NCBI RefSeq assembly: GCF_000143415.4
Contig: NW_003314333.1
Span: 310,001 to 374,000, forward strand
Length of the DNA: 64,000 bases
Reading direction: 5' to 3'
Source: Selaginella moellendorffii
Lineage: Eukaryota > Streptophyta > Lycopodiopsida > Selaginellales > Selaginellaceae
Part shown: in pieces, positions 21,217-33,072 of the stretch
Layout: every line of letters starts with the position of its first letter
How positions within the stretch are numbered: position 1 is the stretch's first letter
Notes under the pieces: model-generated
Seen by the model: only the letters and a program-made list of their open reading frames with translations
What the model was told of the DNA's origin: nothing
Database searches by the model: none
Translations under genes and position numbers: made by a program

Positions 21217-24200
21217 CTCTCCCCCCCTTGGGAAGATCGACGTCCTCGTCGATGCACACTCGAGTCTAGAATACCGCCAAGGAAACAACTCTCGAAAAAG
21301 TTCACGGTACTCACACTATGTGAGAAATGCACCAACTTAAATGAGTTAGGGGGCAACCTCTTTGTCTAACGCGGATGCGCTACCAGCTCAGACACCTTCC
21401 GGCCGTCGCCGACAAGGAAATGACCAACGGAGTCAGCCACCCCTGCTGCTCTGGGAGTCACCCAGCTTACAAAAGTGTGATATGCCCTGCCCGCAGGGAC
21501 ATAGAGAGAGAAGCCAGAGGCCCCAACCCTCCTGAGCAAAGAAACCAAACCCGTCGGTAAGGTTTAGATTGACTACTGTCAACAGGCAGTTTAGAGTTGT
21601 TTACACGGTCACGCCCTTTCACGGAACAAGGAACATCGACAGAGAGGCGGGTTATGTGACCAGTCGACAGTAGCTACCCCATGACTAGAGATTTCACCAT
21701 GCACACGAAGTGCCGAAGCCAATCTGCCTATACTGGCCCAAACGCAAAGATCAATGGATGGACAATATCAAAGTCAGAGACAATGATATCTGAGAAGCTT
21801 AATGACTAGTGATTATATCTTAGAGTAGAACACAAAAGTATTCTAAGCAAGTTATCATCCGATAAACCAGTAGTATTGTAGATAGGAACCACCAAGATCA
21901 TCATAATTTGGCAAACACAGGGATGACCATCCAACAAAATTCAATAGCTAGTATATCATCAAGGAAACTCAATGATGAAACTTAACTATCGAAGATAGTA
22001 GATAGTAAGCCAACAACTTACTAGAGAGAACTCAAAGAACACAAAGTATCATTAACTAACAAGCACAATGCTCGCGAATGTATCACCCAAAGGAAATAAC
22101 ATCCAAATCTATCAAAACTAACTCGAGCAACAATCAACAGAAGAAAATGAATGTGGTAAGACCAACAAACACTCATTCTTGCCAACTATCACAAAAGCCA
22201 ATCTGAATAGATCCCAGCCAACAATACCAAGGAACTCAAGTTGCCTAAGCAAGTGTCAGCAACATCCTACTGACGTCTCAAACCCAAGAGACCAATCCGG
22301 AGCAAACCACAAAGAACATGTGGTATTGCCAAAAGCCAAAAGCCATCAAAGAGAACAACCAACTATCATGAAAGATCGTCAATTAGCCCATCAATGTAGT
22401 GATGTATAATCATCGTTGAAGAAAGAATCTACCATCCCGAAGAATAGCAAATAATTCCAAACCAACAATAATCAAGCAAAACTTGTGATAAGGACAATCA
22501 ACTACCCTAGATGATAGTCAATCATCACCAATGATTGCCAGATGCAAAATACTAACTTCAACATCGAAGCTAATGAGCCAAAATGCCTTCCCCCAACAAC
22601 TTCAAACAATTGGAACAATGAGCATAAAACTCAAGGAACCGAAAGTTCAAAGAAGTCTATAGCCAAGTCTTGTCTAACAATGATCACGAGTCACATAGAA
22701 GCTAACTTCAATGCTAAAGAAGAAATCATGGTGCAACCCACAATATCTTCCTCAACACATCCATAAGCTAAACTTTATAATGCGAAAGCTAATGAAGAGC
22801 ATGTCTGCATCAATCCAAAAGCCAAGCATAATGAAGTTATGCTCAACAAGTGATCATCTAATCGATCCTCCATGAATCCATCTGTAGCAAGACGTCGCTC
22901 ATATCGTAACAAGCACAAGGGGAATCATCAATGATCAATATATTCCAATTCAAACCCAATAAGGATTCAAACTTTCCAATATTGATCACTAACTCTTTCG
23001 CTTGTAGAGTTAGCATAGTCCACAACTAAATTACTTTTTAAGGAAAAGCTAAAGCTCAACCTCTACTAAATAATCCCGTCTAGTACACAACTAACTCAAA
23101 CTTGCCACTTAGCTTTGTTTGAACGTCAATGCAGTTGCTAACTAGCAATTGCACGAATGCCAACAACACAAAGCTACAGCCAATCATCAACACTATCTTC
23201 ATCAAGACTAATGAAACTCAATATCAATCCTAAGGATAGACATCTCATCTCACTTGAATCTCAACATCAATAATATCAATGACAAGGTATCACTTCAATG
23301 CCATCAACACCAGAACAAAGCTAGAAGAAAGCAAGAGTGAATCACCACCCAAAACTTCCTAGCAACCAAGCTAACCAAAGTCGAAGATACTTAGTTAGTA
23401 TCTGAGACCAATCCTTTAGCAATACTCAATTTCAGATAACACATCATCAAGGAGTGAATCACCACATCCAGGACTCAATGAAATCCAACACTATAGACCA
23501 AACGTAGCCAAATGATATTGACAAAGGAATTAACATGCCAACATGGAAAACTCATGTATGTCTAATGACACGATCCTCCGCAACACCATCCAGTAAAGTA
23601 AGCTCATCACAGCTAAATCATCATCAAGCAAAGCAAGTGTCAACGGTCTTTTTGACAAAGTCTATAAGTAATCACTAGTCGCAAAGCAACTAACAATCGC
23701 CCTTCAACTTGCCTTCACAAGACCCGAACACTAACTCATGTCATCGAGTTACATACTTGTCCAACATGAACATAATACCCCAGGTACGAGATAAAAGTTC
23801 ATAGACAAGCACAAACTAAATAACCACTCGAATCCAACTCAACCGCAATAAGCTCACTAATGCATTTAGTCAATAGCTCTGAGCATGCCTTGAAGAGGCT
23901 AGCTATGTGATCAACACTCAGTCGAAACTAAAGTGAAGACCATGAGATGGACTCATATCGGTACACAACCTCCTCATAGACAAAGCTATAGTACGGGTAC
24001 CAACATCTCAACCTCAAACAACTAAGTTGGACATCACCATCCTCAGCCAAGGCGCAGGGCCACCAAGACCAAGTCAAGATCAGTGAGAGCTCACTACTCT
24101 CATAGAGTCTAACGTAATGCAAGGTGCAAACTATCACCAAGCACAACGCTACAAAAGAAAGGCACAAGGGTCACCTTTCTTAGAAAAGCGCAACAGCCAC

Positions 24201-26190
24201 TTTTCTACACCAACTCTAGACTCTATCCAACTCAATTGCTTTAGCCCCAAAAGTTACCATCCCTTTCGGGCCGCATCATACAAACTACCTACTAAGATCT
24301 AAGCCAACCGAAGTCAACTCCAACCTCTTCACTAGTTTGTACTGGCTTTCGAAAATGGAATGGTTTTCGGACAAAATGATCAATAGATCAGCCATTGGAA
24401 AAGTCTAAGAAAATTTGTGGAAAATTTCCATCCTAGAGAAAGAATGACTCTCAGTCTAGGATTGCAAACTTTCAAGACTCAACCAACTTCATCCTACAAA
24501 CAACTTCACATAGGTTCACCTTAACACAGATTCTTATGACCCAATAGCATGCTTAAGCATCGAACATCTTTGCCCATTTTCCTGACATCCAACTCCGACA
24601 TCTGCAAAGTGCAAAATGAACATCCAAGGCTTGATCATGAAGACCACATCTTCGGATATCCACATTGCACTAACACTCTTCTTCAACCACCTTCAAGATC
24701 CAATGTGAAGCCAAAACACTAACAAGAAAAATGACATGGAAAAATCAAGGTCCAAGGAAAATTCCTCATCACTTGAAATAACAATGCCACTTCCACTAAC
24801 ACAAGTGCTAGTGACGTCAATGCCCCAACTCCACATCTTCTCCATCCAACAATCTACTCCAAGTGCTAACGGATCAACCGACAAGCTTATAGCAAATGAA
24901 TGCTACAACCCTTTTCTAACACCTTAGTGGGCAAACTTAAGGAAACAAGGTACCAACTTAAGCTTAGCATAATGGACTACCATTGAGAATCCAGTCAAAG
25001 CTACTACAATGTTACTTCGTGCAAGTAGACTAGCTTCTCCATCCACCACTTTGGGGGTTGATCATCATTTATCCAAGCAACTTCGTAAACACATTGCTCA
25101 TTATCACATGGATATGATATATAATCACAATGACTTGATCATCAATCGAGCAACACTACGAGCATCACCCATGTCACTACTACAAAGGTTTACGTAAATA
25201 TCAAGTGTCAACTCAATTCAATAAAATGTAACATAAATGCTACACTCCCCTGATAGAGGTTTACGACACCCAACACCACTAACTTTTGTTCACAACACGG
25301 ACAAGCTCATGCCACTCTCTCTTTCCGACCAAACTCAACACTAATCCAACACCAAGCTATTCAAGGAGCAATAGCAAGGTTTCCTGAAAAAGAATTGAGC
25401 ATTGCAACCCAAGTCTTCCAATAGCAAGCCTAGACAAAATGGTATAACGTTTCACCGCTATCCATCCCATGACTCACCACTTGTAAGACGATCATTTCCA
25501 ACATGCATCAAGGTAGGGACTCTTGATTGCATAATGTGAACACAAGCAATGAGTCACACCTCGTTGCAAATCATCTCTTCAAGAGGAGAAGATGATTTAC
25601 GTATTTGATCCTCCGTCCTCGATGACTCTCTTTTCGGTCTCATCTTTGACCAAACCTCAAGCTTGCTTTCGCACTGCCTTCAGTTCAATCCAAGAAAAGT
25701 TTATGAGAGAGCACGGCAATGATTACTTGAACCAATAGACTATTCCCTACAGTCTTGATTGATCCAATTATAATCATGCCTAGGAAGGATCCACTAGTGC
25801 CGTGCTAAACAGCTACGGACCAGCCTATTTGCCACTCATAGCAAACCCAGGGAAAATTTACTTTCACCCATGGTACATGGAACAACTCACAGAACCAACG
25901 ATAGGCTAACATTAATCCTGCCAACTCAAAGTGTAACCTCGAGTTGCTAATGTGCCTCACTCACGAGCTCAAGCTCAAACTCGTGCAAAATGGTACACCT
26001 CAAATCCATCCTATGAGCCCAAGAGCAAGCTCATATAATCTAGAACGAAAGGTAACCAAAACCTATCCCAAGGAACGATTGCGAAGTCTTTGCACCCAAA
26101 CGTGTACCCACTCGGATCATCGTTTTCATCTCTGCGTATGCAACAAGACTAGTTGCCCAATCTCATTGAATATTACTCGCTGAGACTCAT

Positions 26191-26204
26191 TCTCTGATAC
26201 CAAA
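26191..26204 (-). promoter_or_regulatory. Primer-binding site of LARD B (tRNA-iMet)
   Basis: On the minus strand, directly after the 5' LTR, the sequence is TTTGGTATCAGAGA. TGGTATCAGAG is complementary to the 3' end of plant initiator tRNA-Met. Confidence 0.9.
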
Positions 26205-27350
26205 TGTAGCGCACGTGGTTTTGACCCTTTATCCTATGGTGATTTACCATAGGATAACACCACGAAGCGGAACCTAAACCCTCTTTGTGCCACGTGACAG
26301 ATGCCATGTGTCACATACCACGTGTCCGTGCCACGTGTCCATAGGAACCCGAGGTTCAGGGCCTTGGGCCACTGAACGAAGGAACGGTGCCAAACTCCCA
26401 AGCGTGACGCCAAGGAGTGATGAAACCGGACCACGGAGCAACTCCCGAGCATATAGCCCAAGGAGCGAAGGGACAGGAGCCCGGAGCGACTTGGAACAGT
26501 CCTGGAGCAACCAGCATACCAATGCCAGGACCAGCACGCAAAACGGAGCCAAACGGAGTCTGGCGCTATTTCGGCATACCGGTGGCCTAACGTGAGGATA
26601 TGGGTACTCCACCAACTAGCATGGAATGGAACTTGGGCTTAGACCCAAGCCGGACGCAGAACAAGGACAGGCACGCAAGCGGGAGCTAGACTATGCCTCA
26701 GGTTGGTCGGCCATGCCCGACCTACCCACTATCCCTACTATACATTTGGAACCCCCCATAGCCCCCCCCCCTTGAGGAACACACGCTTTGGGCTTTCACC
26801 CCAAGCCTCCCTTAGTATCAGGAGTTAGTCTCTGGGACAAACTCGAAACTTACTAAATATGGAATGTCCCTAGATTGTGAATTTGCACACGGGACGAACA
26901 CCATTGTGTTCGGGCCGATCTCTACATTCTGTAGATGTGCCAAATGAGCGAATCTAAACACTTTCCATAAATAGCATTTGGGACCGAAATGAGACTAACA
27001 CAAAGGGCATGATAGCGAGGGTGTTTGGCAGACACGGTAAGCTATCATGTAGCGATATTGAGGGACTAATCTCAATACGCGAGGGTTCTTGTCACTAGCA
27101 AGTGCAAGACAAAACGAGACGGGAACTCCTTACCGGGCTAAGTATGCTTAGCTAATAACACGTAGGAATTCCGTCCTTATGTTCGTCCGGTCTAAGTACA
27201 CTCGAAATGCCCAGTTAACTCCACTAGCACAAGAGGGACTGATAAAGGGTCCAACAATACCGACCTCCTGCCATCGTGGCAATAAGGTAAGAGTGTCCGT
27301 AAGGACTGGCCGACAGGTAACTTTCGATACCCGAAGTCACATTCGCGACA
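26205..27350 (-). repeat. 5' LTR of LARD copy B
   Basis: 1146 bp, same ends and length as 20071-21216, followed by the TSD CCACT. Confidence 0.92.
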
Positions 27351-27355
27351 CCACT

Positions 27356-30300
27356 GTCAGTTTGAGCTTGGCTGGTGCTTGCCTGTTTTGCCTTTGAAGA
27401 AGTTTCTCCTGCAAGGAATGGCATGAGACCACACGCCATTGCAAATATAATTTGTACCTCCTTTTTTCCTATTGCTTGTCTGTTTGTCCTTCTTCGATGC
27501 GCCACCAGTGCGCTTTTCAGTCCTCGTGTCTGAATATTCACAACGATCTATAATCAAAATGGCGTGAGGCCTCACGTGACCTTACCTTGTGCAGGTTGTG
27601 AGCTCGGCCCAACATGGGTATCTTCAACAGTAGCTGTTAACGCCGTTTCAGCATCTGGGGGTGGCCACGCTCCTGCATACAGAGCTTGTGAGATAACATT
27701 TAAACTTAAAGTGTGTACTCACCAGGTTCGCAGAGAAGATACTGTTTTTCTTTGGCAACTGTAATTATATGCTCCATTGAAGTCACCTCTTCAATGGAGT
27801 TTGTCACCGCAACACACGGGACACCCTTGAGTAGTGCGGCTCGAAAGAATAGTCCGCCGCAGTTGTACTCGACAACGCATTTGCCCTTGGAGTCGGAAGC
27901 AGGTGACCCACCCGCTATTGCGTTGAAGACCCAGCTGAGCATTTCCCATGCTGCACCTAGAGCTTTCTTTGGATTCGAAAGCTCCATAGCCGTCTTCAGT
28001 TCCTCAGGCACGGGTAAATTGACCTCCCTCAGATCAATTCGATTGGCCTTGTCGAACGAAGCTGGGAAGTCACTCTAGTCCCACTCTGCTGCAGGACCAA
28101 TAACAAGGGCGAGTGTGAAGATGCGGACATTCGTCAGTATCTTCTTCTTAGCCATTATCCCATGGATCTCCCGCATCTCCTTGCCTTTCAACCGACCCTT
28201 CACCTCGTTCAAGGCCTTCCAGAACTTGTGATAGGATTCGGAGTTGTAGATCATATAGTGGACTGAAGATTCCACCTCCGCAAGTCCCACCATTAAGTCA
28301 ATGATGGAGCTGACTTCGTCTGCATGAGTGATCTCCTCGTTTGTGAAGTCCATCACACAAAAGATGTTCTTTACCTGCTCATCTCCGCGGGAAACGATGC
28401 TCCTCCACCTTTGATCCTCATCCGAATTCAAGTATACCCGGTAAGGTTCTCGATAGGCCTCTGCTACGGGGTCGAGCTGTTTCTGAAGCCGGCGGTCGAC
28501 ATCAATCTTAATGAAATTTGGATACTGATCCAACTTCTCAGCTTTACTTTTCATGGCATCCCGCAGCAGATCGATGAACTTGGGGGCCCCCTTCACGTAC
28601 TCGTCGATGTCTTCATTTGACAACTCCAGCGCTTCCATCATCTCTTGCGTGGTGTCGATGCTCACCCTCTCCACGGCCACTTGCTCCAAGATCCAATCCT
28701 TCAATAGCGCACGAGCTCTCAGAGTCGTGCACAAGTCCTCGTATGTCACAATATGGCCGGGAGTCATTTTGGTCTTGTTGAAGACTACCTCACCACGTAG
28801 AAGAGCATTAGCCACTGTCAGAAGGTCGTCGTCGTCTAGAGACCGCGAGAAACGCAAGGCGTTGAGCTTCAAATCATTGGGCTTCCGGCCGTCCTCCACA
28901 CCTATTGAGTTTGGCAACTCCCCGTCATGGTACCTCCTCAGCACATCTACCCATTTGTCAAAAACAACTTTTGTCGCGAGTAGAATGTTATGGATGCTGA
29001 GTGTGTCATTGACCCCCAGTGTTTTCGAGAGAAGACTCGAGAAATCCTGCAATGGAAATGGCGTGAGGCCACATGCTATGCCACATACAACGAGGCTTAC
29101 CTGCCAGGCGCTAGTTGCTAGTGCACGTCCTTGTCCTAGTTTTTGTGGCTTCTTCAGTTGAACCCAGAGCTTCTGTGTTCGTGCCAATGTCTCGTGCAGA
29201 CCCGATTTGTAGCACGTTTCTTGCTTGACATTCTGCGCGTGGGAGATGTATATGATAGATCGGAGGGGCGAGTTGCCTTTTATCAGGCGGACAACTCTTG
29301 TCTTGAAGACTTTCTTCACCTCCTCGCCCACCATAATATCCACAACTATCTCTTGCATCGCCAAGCTAGAATGCTGCCCGGAGACGGCATAGAACCGGAT
29401 GTTCTGATCGTCCAACACCTTCCTATTGATCAAGTCTGGAAACCTCGTCTCGCCCTTCATTGTTCGGTAGTAGGGGATCACGTCTGCGATGTTAGGTGTT
29501 ACTGGACTTGCCAGCATCTTCTGCTTCAGTTTCTCCACCCACTCATCAGATACTAGCCTGTGGTTGTATTTGCTTTGGATGTCGATACGGCTCATGTCAA
29601 TTGTATATACTTTGTTGGAATAGTAACAAGTACTATTATCTGCGACGATTTTTGCTGCCTCTTCTTGCTCTTTCTGCTCTTTGCGGCTCTTCTTTTTGGT
29701 GGGTGTAGTGTTCGAACCCGAGGCAATGGCATCACTGAGTAGCTTCTTTTTTGGAGCAGGAGAGTCGGACGTCGGCTTGAGCTTGACCACCCTTTTCTGC
29801 TTCGAGGTAGTTTCCAGATCGACCCCCTTCCCCTTTGCTTGGCAAACTGGAGTCACTCTCAACGGCTCAATGTTGGAATATAGTTTTTGAACATCGCCGT
29901 AGGTGAGGTCCGTGGATTCCATGTGATCTTCATAGACCCGCAGCGTCTTTGAAATTGTGGGCCTCCTGGACAACCTCTCCCTAGCTCCCTCTAGGAATTC
30001 CTCATAGCCGCTGCCCCCCTCCAGGAAGCCGCTAGGATGTGCAAGGTGGATCTTGAAGGCAGACGCTGTCTCTACCACAAGTGCCAGTCCATATTCTTGC
30101 ATGGAACTGCATGGAGTGTCTGTCACTTGGATGAGGATCCCCATGCATTCTTTTCTCCCACCATCTGTGTTGTACAACCTCAGATCCTCGCCTTCCATCC
30201 CGAAAGTCCAACTGGTGAGCTCCTCCCCCTTCTCTGCATCCACATTGACAGTGGCTGGAAGAAGAACGCAATTCCTCGCCTGTTCAAAAATGCACAACAA

Positions 30301-30467
30301 TTAGAGCTGACAGATGAAAAGCTAGTAGCTGGAAATAACGTGAGGCCACACGCCATTCACCACTGCATCAGATGTCTTGAGGCTGCATCCTAAGATGGCG
30401 TGAGGCTACACGCCATCTGTAACCGGACTGCACTCGAGAGCCCAATCGGTGCATGCCAATGTTGCTA
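27356..30467 (-). pseudogene. 5' half of the ParB/HAD gene, ParB-like domain
   Basis: The main exon block runs from about 30275 down to 27723, with a 54-nt intron at 29047-29100 (between SAWQ and DFSS). Three short introns follow, each joining in frame: 27673-27722 (50 nt), 27548-27585 (38 nt) and 27409-27457 (49 nt). At about 29200-29620 lies a ParB-like fold: VYTIDMSRIDIQSKYNHRLV with SDEWVEKLKQKM, then FYAVSGQHSSLAMQEIV, where GQHSSLA corresponds to the GxRRxxA nucleotide-binding loop. An in-frame TAG at 28075-28077 interrupts an otherwise continuous frame. The remaining regions (KFIDLLRDAM, KFWKALNEVKGRLKG) are unrecognised. The N-terminal exons upstream of 30275 (30361-30389, 30424-30467) are uncertain and no convincing start ATG is visible. 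Splicing after 27356 is destroyed by the LARD. Confidence 0.72.
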
Positions 30468-31745
30468 CTGAATGGCATGTGGCCTCATGCCATTTTCTAC
30501 TTAGCCTAAAAGACTTACCATTTGAAGCCGAATGGAGGTGTGACAACCGGACTCGCTGGCGAATGTGCACTGTGTGTGCAGCGGATCGTAGCAGCAAGGC
30601 TACTCTGCCACTTACAGTTGGAGAGTGGCGCTGAAATCTCCCAGGACGCCCAGTGGGCTGCGTGTGGGTGGCGGAGTGGGCGGCGGAGTTGGCGGCGAAG
30701 TTACAAACTGGGTGTGTCTTGAAGTGGACGCCAATACATACGAGCGCGATGCGAGCGCAAGTGTGATGCAAGTGCAAGTGGACGCCGATGCACACGAGAA
30801 ACCTGTAGAGAAGTGGGAGCGCGAGTGGGAGCGCGATGCGAGCGCGAGTACGAAGCAAAATGCAAAACCTAACCTCACACGCGCGAAATGTCACGACGGT
30901 TGGTAATCCCGCCACGTCATCATTCCTTGGGCTTGGGCGCCACCATTAATTTCTGGATCGGCGCGCGCATGCGTGAAATCCAAAAGAAATCCGCAACATC
31001 ATCATTCCTCGGACTGCATGCACGCGAAATCCAAAAGAAAGATCATGATTGGGATATCATTTAATACCCTCGCTATATTTATACCATGCATGATTGGATA
31101 TTCCAAAGCATCTTGTATTTCCAAAAATGCCAGATGTTCAGCTAAATAAATTGTCAGAGGATTTGATGTGACGTTCAAGCGTGTGGGCTCATGCAATTTT
31201 GATCCCAAAAAATGCACCAAAAAATGCTTGGCGTCATCTGGCATTATCTCTTGAATGGCGTGGGGCCGCATGCCATTTTCAGGAGCACATAGGAGTATAT
31301 TCCTAGAATATTCTGACACGCGCGAGATTGTTTTGAGTTTCCTGGAGATCCAACCGTTAGATCACAACTAGATTTTACAGAATGGTATACAATGTCCTTC
31401 TTGATGACCCTACAAAGAAGCATCTCGATCGGACACCACATGAGACCACACGAGCCTTACAATCTTTCAGGGGCATTTGCCATAGATCCGACCGTTATTT
31501 TGCTCCAAGATTCTACAGTTTGGTGTGCATTAACCTTTCCATCAACACTGCAAAGGGACATCACAATCAGATGCGGGATCACAAGAAACCAACTTCACTA
31601 ACTCTGGTTTCACCAAGATCTACGTAAGGAGTTATGAAATGAAAGGACCCTCTCTATTGAAATGTGTTTATGGTCCTAGGGGCATTGTGACATATCAAAG
31701 GATTTTGCATCAAGTTCTGTATTTGCATGTTTATCAAGCTACTGA

Positions 31746-31773
31746 ATTGCTAAACCCTAAACCCTAAACCCTA
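31746..31773 (+). repeat. Short interstitial telomere-type repeat
   Basis: About three and a half copies of the plant telomere unit (CCCTAAA on this strand) follow directly on one another. It could be an internal scar or a telo-box promoter motif. Confidence 0.75.
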
Positions 31774-32639
31774 ACACTAAACATGTGGCAAATGCTGCGT
31801 GAAGAAAGATGCCCTTTCTGGGCAAATGCTGTAAGAGGCAGATTCCGAGCAGATGTATCTCAGGCCAGCGAAGGGGACAAACGAAAGCTAGCTATAAACA
31901 TGATGCAAATAGATGCAAATAGATTACTAGGCTGGTCCTGCGAAAATCAAAAACCATAATTGAAAACATTGAAAATGCAAAAAGAAAGGTTTATAATATT
32001 TTTGAATTTTAAGCAACCAAATGAATGTAAGTAGGGCATGTGTTTGTAAGTTTAAAAATGCCTCAACCACTTAAATTCCCAAGTAAATAAAGCTGTTTCT
32101 ATTTTTGGTACAGGTAAACTTTATAGCGTGTGGGCTCATGCAATTTTGAACCCAAAAATGCACCAAAAAATGCTCGACTAGCATTATTCTTTGAATGGCG
32201 TGTGGCCTTATATTGCCATAAATGGACGTACACACACAGCATAATTATTCCTTTACACGGCGAATAATCTTGGCGCGGATCGCTGACATGGCATGGCAAA
32301 GTTCGAATCACTGACATGGCACAGCTGGATCGAGGCAAGGACATGATGTGACAAAGTTCAACCTCCGACAACAAAGTCTAGAAGCTACTCAGTTTGAAAT
32401 TTGTCAGAGGAATCATAAGATCTGGTTTGTCAGAGGATTTGATGTGATGTTCAAGCGTGTGTTATTTTTGAATTCTCGAACTCATTCCTAGGTCTATCAT
32501 TTTTGTGCGCCGTGTTCTTGGTTCCGCTGAGCGCAGTGAGCGCTGCTTATGTAAGCGGCGTTGTGAGCTGTGGTTTATGCGTCTACAAGCGGTTGCGGCA
32601 TTGCGAGCGCCATTGCGAGCGGCAGTTTATGCGAGTGGC

Positions 32640-32722
32640 AGTTTGTGCGAGCGGCGCTACGAGCAGTTGCGGTGTTGCGAGCGGCGCTACGAGTAGTTGC
32701 GGTGTTGCGAGCGGCACTGTCT
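32640..32722 (+). repeat. 30-bp tandem repeat
   Basis: About 2.7 copies of a unit containing GTTGCGGTGTTGCGAGCGGC and CTACGAG, upstream of the transposase gene. Similar GCGAG-rich motifs surround it. Confidence 0.75.
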
Positions 32723-33072
32723 TTGGTGTGGCTACCGCTTCCTCTTGATATTCGGCACTTGTGCTTCCTAGTATGTTCACCATGGAATGGTTTAGGACCA
32801 CATTTAGAAATGGCATGAGGCCACATGCCATCTTGGGCCCTTGCAATTTCATGGCTAGCGTATTGTCATGTATGTTTTTACTTGCCTGCAGCTGTGTGTA
32901 TATCAAGATGGCATGAGGGCTCATGCCAATTTTGTGAATGCGAAATTTCACGTGGGTGTCAATAGCATGTTTGAATAATGGCATGTGGCCTCATGCTATT
33001 TGGTATGTTATGATTTAGGCCATTCTCCAATCATTTTTTGTATGGTCTTAACTTCTTTTCTGCACTTTCAGA

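Larger units (their letters stand above)
20066..27355 (-). mobile_element. Complete LARD (copy B), non-coding LTR retrotransposon
   Basis: Two LTRs of 1146 bp each flank a 4988-bp internal region. The 5-bp TSD CCACT is at 20066-20070 and 27351-27355. A primer-binding site complementary to tRNA-iMet lies at 26191-26204 and a polypurine tract at about 21217-21232, so the orientation is minus. The internal region has no gag or pol, the mark of a large retrotransposon derivative that depends on another element's proteins. By eye I find only two differences between the LTRs (20988/27122 and 21148/27282), so it is young. It sits in an exon of the ParB/HAD gene. Confidence 0.92.
30519..33072. promoter_or_regulatory. 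Central region between divergent transposon genes
   Basis: No convincing gene. The region separates the minus ParB/HAD gene from the plus transposase gene and probably holds both promoters. It contains five or more palindrome copies, repeated GCGAGCG-type motifs at 30720-30860 and 32560-32720, and two copies of a roughly 90-bp block (about 31178-31276 and 32123-32219). The end of the minus gene's first exon may extend upstream to about 30900, but its start is not resolved. Confidence 0.5.

Noticed and set aside
28075-28077. True C-terminus of the ParB gene at the TAG
   Set aside because: The same frame continues with coherent sequence and in-frame introns to the HAD domain, so the TAG is more likely a nonsense mutation.
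31746-31773. Chromosome end suggested by CCCTAAA units
   Set aside because: Only about three units, embedded inside a transposon with unrelated DNA on both sides.
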